From Chromera velia (taxonomy: Eukaryota > Sar > Chromeraceae): DNA of 25,000 nt. Location of the stretch: the NCBI GenBank assembly GCA_018398765.1, contig JAHBMJ010005882.1:10001-35000 (forward strand). The letters are read 5' to 3'. The notes under the pieces are model-generated. The model worked only from the letters and a program-made list of their open reading frames with translations, did no database searches and had not been told where the DNA came from. The position numbers and the translations under genes were made by a program. Within the stretch, counting starts at the first letter, position 1, and every line of letters starts with the position of its first letter. This document shows, in pieces, positions 20,956-25,000 of the stretch.

Positions 20956-21963
20956 GAGTATCCGATGCTTATGGTTGCGTTCACTCGGGTTTTTGCAGCT
21001 TCGAGATTCACCTTTGTGATCCCTCATTCGTCTGCAGAGGAACTGCAGTGGGAGCTCCAACGTTTGGAACTTACTTTATTTCTTCTTTGCTTGAAGGAGA
21101 CAGCTGTGGAGAGGGAACTTCAGAGCATGTTGGACCGTCTGGATGTGATGCCTCGACTTCTTCAAAGGAGGGGCGCAGTCAATGGGAGTGGAAACGTTGG
21201 CAGCCTGAGAGGAACTTGGGAAAGCCTCCCGGCTTTGCCTGCAAACCAGATCGACACTGCAGATATCACTTCGGGGTGTGTCCCTCTGGACTACTACGCG
21301 ATTTTGAACGGCCGTCCTGTGCGTGTTCTCTTCAGACTTGGCTGCCTGCTGCCTCTTTCTGGTGATACAGGAAATGTGTATGCGCTGAGTGGCGGCAGAG
21401 GACACGTCAAAGAAAACTTGCTGTACATGCCTGGACTTGGAGAGGATGCAGAAGAGGTGTTGTACGTAGGATCGTGTCTTTCAATGACCCGGAGGCTCAG
21501 GCAACACAACAGTGGAGTCAACTTTGAAGTTCGAAACGTTCCGCCTGGTATCCCACCAGAGGTTGTGAAGTTGCGATACGGATTGGGAGGTGCTTACGTC
21601 ACTTCTGACCCCTCCTTGCAGCCTTGGCATGTTGTGGTATGCGTGCGCGGATTCACTTCCGTCCACACCGATGAGGGGAGAAATATGCGTCAACGAAGGC
21701 TCCTGGAAGGTGAAGTGCACCGCCGGGTCCATCGAGTCGGTCTCCCCCCCGGTACTTCCTTAAGGAAAGAGACAGTTCTGCAGATTGTTATTGAGGCGAC
21801 GGCGGCTGTATTGAACGGAGGTAACCCACTGTTCAACGACATTGAGGTTTTGTTTGTTCGATACGTTTTGATCAGTGTGGTAGTGGACTTGCACGGTCGC
21901 GTGATTCCTGGACATACTACCCGTGTAGAAAAGGTGGTACCTGTTTGGAAGGACTTGCGATAA
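20956..21963 (+). CDS. Element C-terminal region: end of helicase plus GIY-YIG-like nuclease
   Basis: This is the same frame as the upstream helicase, separated only by one TAG codon. The first 20 or so residues complete the helicase (MLMVAFTRVFAASRF). After a linker, GNVYALSGG (21369-21395), EVLYVGSC (21454-21477) and RRLRQHNSG (21490-21516) follow the GIY-YIG order: first motif, second motif 'YVG', then an R-x-x-x-H helix. Glu residues in LLEGEVHRRVH (about 21699-21731) are candidates for the metal-binding Glu. The spacing between the first two motifs is longer than usual. GIY-YIG enzymes nick or cut DNA; Penelope-like retroelements carry one, but no reverse transcriptase is present here. 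The stop codon TAA is at 21961-21963. Confidence 0.6.
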   Translation, partial: EYPMLMVAFTRVFAASRFTFVIPHSSAEELQWELQRLELTLFLLCLKETAVERELQSMLDRLDVMPRLLQRRGAVNGSGNVGSLRGTWESLPALPANQIDTADITSGCVPLDYYAILNGRPVRVLFRLGCLLPLSGDTGNVYALSGGRGHVKENLLYMPGLGEDAEEVLYVGSCLSMTRRLRQHNSGVNFEVRNVPPGIPPEVVKLRYGLGGAYVTSDPSLQPWHVVVCVRGFTSVHTDEGRNMRQRRLLEGEVHRRVHRVGLPPGTSLRKETVLQIVIEATAAVLNGGNPLFNDIEVLFVRYVLISVVVDLHGRVIPGHTTRVEKVVPVWKDLR

Positions 21964-23140
21964 TTCAGGATACACTGGCACGCTCTGAATAATTATATAA
22001 ATCCCTAATCCTATATTTTCATAGTTTTGTGTACTTATATTCTATTGATTTACTTTGAAATCAGTATTAGTATTCAATTTCATAATTAAATCTAGAATTA
22101 AATAAACTTAATTATATAGAAAAGGATAGAAAATAAATACAAAAAGTGTTTATAAAGGTTATAAAAAAATGTTTTCGATCATACATATTTTAGGGGCTTT
22201 TTAAAAATGTATGGACTCTATAATAATTTATATTTATTTGCATATGTATTACTATATCATGTTTTTTAATAAAGATTTCTGTTCAATAGATGCCAGCATG
22301 CAAGCCTTCAGATAGGTTGAGTAAGCATTTTGTATGTCATGAGGTTGTCCTTAAAGCCTTGCTAGTGGCTTAGGGTCTGGCATTGCTGGATCTAGGATTT
22401 CACCCTGAATCATTCATTCATTTATTCATTCATTTATTCATTCATTCATTCATTCATTCATTCATTCAGTACACAATTATAAGTGTAATCATTTTTATAA
22501 ATTTAGAATGGAACATTATATTGCTAGTAGTACTAAACAGAAGTTTAATTAAAAAAATTATATATTTTCCAATAGTTTAAATTATTTCATTTAATGAGTT
22601 AATAAAAATAAATGTTTATTTAAAAGCCACCGTAAATAAACTTTTTTTTAAAGAGAACACTAGTTTTGCCTGTGTATGTTATAGCTTTATAATTCAAATA
22701 AATCTAGAAATAAATTGATATATAACTCCGAGTCTATAATCATAATAATACAGTGCTCTGTACAATTGTAGTATTCCATAGTATATATATACTTTAAAAG
22801 TAAATATACTAGTCTATATAGGATACATTTAAATCATATGCCTGACCCAAATTGCAAGCACAAGCAGTCTCCAATTGCATTTCAATTATGTGGATTACTG
22901 ATGCTATAGCTCGACGGACCCTCTTTTTTGATTGAATCAAACAATCAAATTGCATCGATCTGCATAATCATGAATTACTGCTTATTTATACGTATTCACA
23001 TTGAGTGACCCATGCACATACATACAGATTAACACACTGCACGGATGCGTATTAGTGCCACATAGACGCCAGGAGTGCCGAGTCACAATCTGACAATAAT
23101 ATGTAAACGTTCGCGTACACGCATACACACTGGTATTATT
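21964..23140. other. AT-rich spacer, with a block related to the hAT-like element
   Basis: Base composition turns sharply AT-rich immediately after the element gene. No gene is visible. Around 22297-22470 several words recur in the same order as in the reverse complement of about 7058-7190: CAAGCCTTCA(G/A)AT, AGGTTG, TG(T/C)ATG(T/A)CAT, GTGGCT, then a TTCA run. This suggests a diverged or truncated relative in the opposite orientation. Clean inverted termini were not found. Confidence 0.4.
22408..22468 (+). repeat. (ATTC)n microsatellite
   Basis: Consecutive ATTC units with two ATTT variants. The same tetramer (as TGAA) occurs in the hAT-like element near 7058-7082. Confidence 0.85.
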
Positions 23141-23149
23141 AGGCCAATG

Positions 23150-23219
23150 CACTGAGAGAGAGAGAGACACAGACGCACACACACTGGCACACATACACAC
23201 ACACACACATACACACACA

Positions 23220-23293
<74 letters not shown>

Positions 23294-23435
23294 CACACAC
23301 ACACATATACACACACACACATATACACACACATACACACACATACACACATATACACACACACTCCTCATACACACACACACACAGACACACACCCATA
23401 CAGACACACACCCACACACACAGACACAGACAGCC
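23150..23435 (+). repeat. Long (GA)n(CA)n microsatellite
   Basis: A short GA run passes into nearly 280 bases of CA repeats interspersed with CATATA and CAGA variants. Minus-strand frames of Cys/Val repeats through it are artefacts. Confidence 0.9.
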
Positions 23436-23587
23436 ATACCAACTCCTCCCAAATCTTGTACCCCCCTTAACCTCACTCGCCTCCCGCCGCACTTTCTACC
23501 TCCCACAACCACATCTAAAGCATGACGCAAAACGGCTTGCCATACCCTGTCATTCAACAGTAGACATATTAAAGAAAAAAATATAAA

Positions 23588-24766
23588 TTAGCGATGCCCG
23601 TGAACAGGATTCCCCACTCTCTCTCCCAATCGCCTCCACAAGACAGCGTGCACAGCAGCGAGGAGCTGATCAAAGGATAGCGCAGCATATCGATGAAAGT
23701 CTTCCTCTGATCTCGGAAGATACTCTGCTCTGTACAGTTGAGGCTGCTCTTTAAAATGAGTACCATGAATAAATGATAAGTACTCCCAAAAAGCGTTTTG
23801 CAGATCTGCATCTGGATGTAAACACTCCAGTTCAAGCAGACTCAGACGCACACGCGTTGAAGGGTTCATTCTAGCAGGCATAAAACCAGGTACTTCATCC
23901 CACAGCACATCCTCTCTATCGTTGTTTACCAGGTGATGCGGAGCGTGCACTGTGTTGAACTTATTCACTAATACAAACACATGTCCCCCCCCCCAAGGTT
24001 GTTCTATCCAGGAGGGCCGACGGTCCGATTGAAAGCGCACCGACAAAACACAACGAGGAGCGAGCCTTTCAAGAAAGTCATAAAACCAAAAATGTAAAGC
24101 ATGACCAAACCGACGCAACTGACCCAAAAATTCAAACTCCCACGGTTGGGCTCTCACACGGGATCGATGACTATTCGTTCCCGACGTACCAGCAGACAGA
24201 GCCCTTCCATCCAACACTCCCGGCTCTACCCACGGAAGATTTTCAACCCCCAAATCTCTGAGCAGATCAGCAGGTGTCAACACACTGCAGTGCATCAAGT
24301 AGTCGAATGCACGAGACGATGCGAAGTCTGCAGCATCTTGTATGTCTGCCTGAGTGATACCAGCATTGCGGACAATCCACTCATAGAAACGCACACATTC
24401 CTCATAAAGGGTGGAACCAAGTGGGAAGATATGACGGGCGGGCCATTCGTTAAACTCTCTGTCTGGAAAATATGCATTGGCACCGCGAATGCTAACTCCT
24501 CGAGCATTTTCATATCGAAAATGGGGAGGAAAGAGGAGCCGCAAATCACTTTCTACACCATCACCCGCAAACCATCCTTCCGTTATATCCCCGGGAAGAC
24601 CCAGTCTTGGAATGAAAGAAAAAGAATTCGACACCTCTCTACAGTCCAAGTTCAACAGCCTGTCTCCCCCTTCAAAGCCTTGTCCGTTCCGAATCTGAAC
24701 CATCCCACGCAAATCTCGGATCTGTCTTTCTATTGCGAGCGAATCAAGCAGAGTAGGAGTCGACAT
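23588..24766 (-). CDS. Unrecognised 392-residue protein, intronless
   Basis: An uninterrupted minus-strand frame runs from ATG 24766 to TAA 23588-23590. A GTG two codons upstream is not a credible eukaryotic start. The product starts MSTPTLLDSLAIERQIRDLR and is rich in Arg, Leu, Trp, Phe and His. Visible segments are SNSFSFIPRLGLPGD (residues 46-60), an aromatic stretch FGHALHFWFYDFLERL (220-235), GGGHVFVLVNKFNTVHAPHH (259-278) and a Leu-rich C-terminus. There is no signal peptide, membrane helix, zinc cluster or nucleotide-binding loop that I can see. Codon-like composition and the absence of stops over 1.18 kb argue that it is real. It may be a host gene or a gene belonging to another mobile element; I do not assign a function. 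Confidence 0.6.
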   Translation of the reverse strand: MSTPTLLDSLAIERQIRDLRGMVQIRNGQGFEGGDRLLNLDCREVSNSFSFIPRLGLPGDITEGWFAGDGVESDLRLLFPPHFRYENARGVSIRGANAYFPDREFNEWPARHIFPLGSTLYEECVRFYEWIVRNAGITQADIQDAADFASSRAFDYLMHCSVLTPADLLRDLGVENLPWVEPGVLDGRALSAGTSGTNSHRSRVRAQPWEFEFLGQLRRFGHALHFWFYDFLERLAPRCVLSVRFQSDRRPSWIEQPWGGGHVFVLVNKFNTVHAPHHLVNNDREDVLWDEVPGFMPARMNPSTRVRLSLLELECLHPDADLQNAFWEYLSFIHGTHFKEQPQLYRAEYLPRSEEDFHRYAALSFDQLLAAVHAVLWRRLGERVGNPVHGHR

Positions 24767-25000
24767 TTGCACCGTCGCTTCAAGCTCTCTAGCACATGAA
24801 AATCCGTGGGTTCGTGCAAATTCATTATTGTGCGTACCCTAGTGCGTACCGCCCTGTCTGATGCGCTCTATATGGCTTTCTGGCCTGTCTTCATCTCCTC
24901 TTGCTCCGCCTCCCTGCCTTTCTGCCCTGCTTTGCCTTCGAGTCGGTATATGTGCAGTCTGTCTGCCTTGCCTCCCTGCCTTTTGTCTGTCAGTCTGCCT
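24767..25000. other. Upstream flank of the unrecognised gene, pyrimidine-rich
   Basis: The last 150 bases are imperfect repeats of CTGCCT/TCTGC words, like the introns elsewhere in the window. I see no exon or promoter element that I can support. Confidence 0.4.

Larger units (their letters stand above)
12148..21963 (+). mobile_element. Helitron-like element gene: Rep-like region + Pif1 helicase + GIY-YIG nuclease
   Basis: One multi-exon gene appears to span this interval. Proposed exons: (12148 or 12211)-14113, 14336-14463, 15085-15213, 15351-15491, 15611-15677 (or -15701), 15727-16539, 16826-18379, 18418-18555, 18651-19092, 19370-19449, 19741-21963, about 2,500 codons in total. Seen in order: a Cys/His cluster, YFVTLT + LNHNE, EWQ...GHGH, YFAE|YVIK, a Walker A split by an intron, Walker B IDEIS, SVQG, MVAFTRV, and a GIY-YIG-like segment. 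Helitrons encode HUH Rep joined to Pif1 helicase and transpose by rolling-circle or peel-and-paste replication in the nucleus. A C-terminal GIY-YIG is not part of the standard RepHel layout. The copy has in-frame stops at 17540, 17930 and 20953 and an unresolved frame at the 15491/15611 junction. The element termini (5' TC, 3' hairpin and CTRR) were not found. The VWA gene starts divergently less than 250 bases away. Confidence 0.7.

Noticed and set aside
20284-21060. 258-codon minus-strand frame
   Set aside because: Antisense to the helicase, with no motif of its own.
20956-21963. GIY-YIG domain as evidence for a Penelope-like retroelement
   Set aside because: No reverse transcriptase is present, and the frame is continuous with a Pif1-type helicase.
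22008-22826. Possible inverted termini around ATCCTATAT in the AT-rich spacer
   Set aside because: Only about ten bases match, in very AT-rich DNA, and no target duplication flanks them.
22982-23557. Minus-strand frames rich in Cys/Val
   Set aside because: Translation of the CA repeat.
24101-24799. 232-codon plus-strand frame
   Set aside because: Antisense to the longer unrecognised minus-strand gene; its sequence shows no domain.

Overview
The window looks like nuclear DNA of a photosynthetic, red-lineage protist. The genes are split by many pyrimidine-rich introns ending in CAG. One exon encodes the first helix of a fucoxanthin/LHCR-type light-harvesting protein, and the host genes are eukaryotic in type. 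The mix of features would suit a chromerid alveolate (Chromera/Vitrella-like) or another secondary alga. That placement is inference, and nothing here fixes the species.

Layout: (1) 1-4698, plus strand: the 3' part of a multi-exon gene whose product resembles the C-terminal half of the transcription elongation factor Spt6, with a tandem SH2 module and a Gly/Pro-rich tail. Its last intron ends in a minisatellite in which every unit carries a complete 3' splice site. (2) 4699-8550: sparse, repeat-invaded DNA. It holds a minus-strand non-LTR retrotransposon remnant, a lone light-harvesting exon, and a 1.16-kb non-autonomous hAT-like transposon with terminal inverted repeats and an 8-bp target duplication. 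(3) 9785-11969, minus strand: a von Willebrand A domain protein with an intact MIDAS and a long acidic, Ser/Pro-rich tail. (4) About 12150-21963, plus strand: a roughly 2,500-codon, intron-rich mobile-element gene in the order zinc-binding N-terminus, Rep-like (HUH/Y2-type) region, Pif1-type helicase, C-terminal GIY-YIG-like nuclease. I read it as a Helitron-type RepHel gene. It has three in-frame stop codons and one unresolved frame junction, so this copy may be dead. (5) 21964-23580: an AT-rich stretch with a block related to the hAT-like element, followed by a long CA microsatellite. (6) 23588-24766, minus strand: an intact, intronless 392-codon gene that I do not recognise.

The strongest candidate for something new is the Rep-helicase-GIY-YIG element. 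The tandemly repeated splice acceptor in the Spt6-like gene is the second. Exon boundaries were inferred by eye from GT/AG sites, phase consistency and protein-family resemblance; no alignment or RNA evidence was available.
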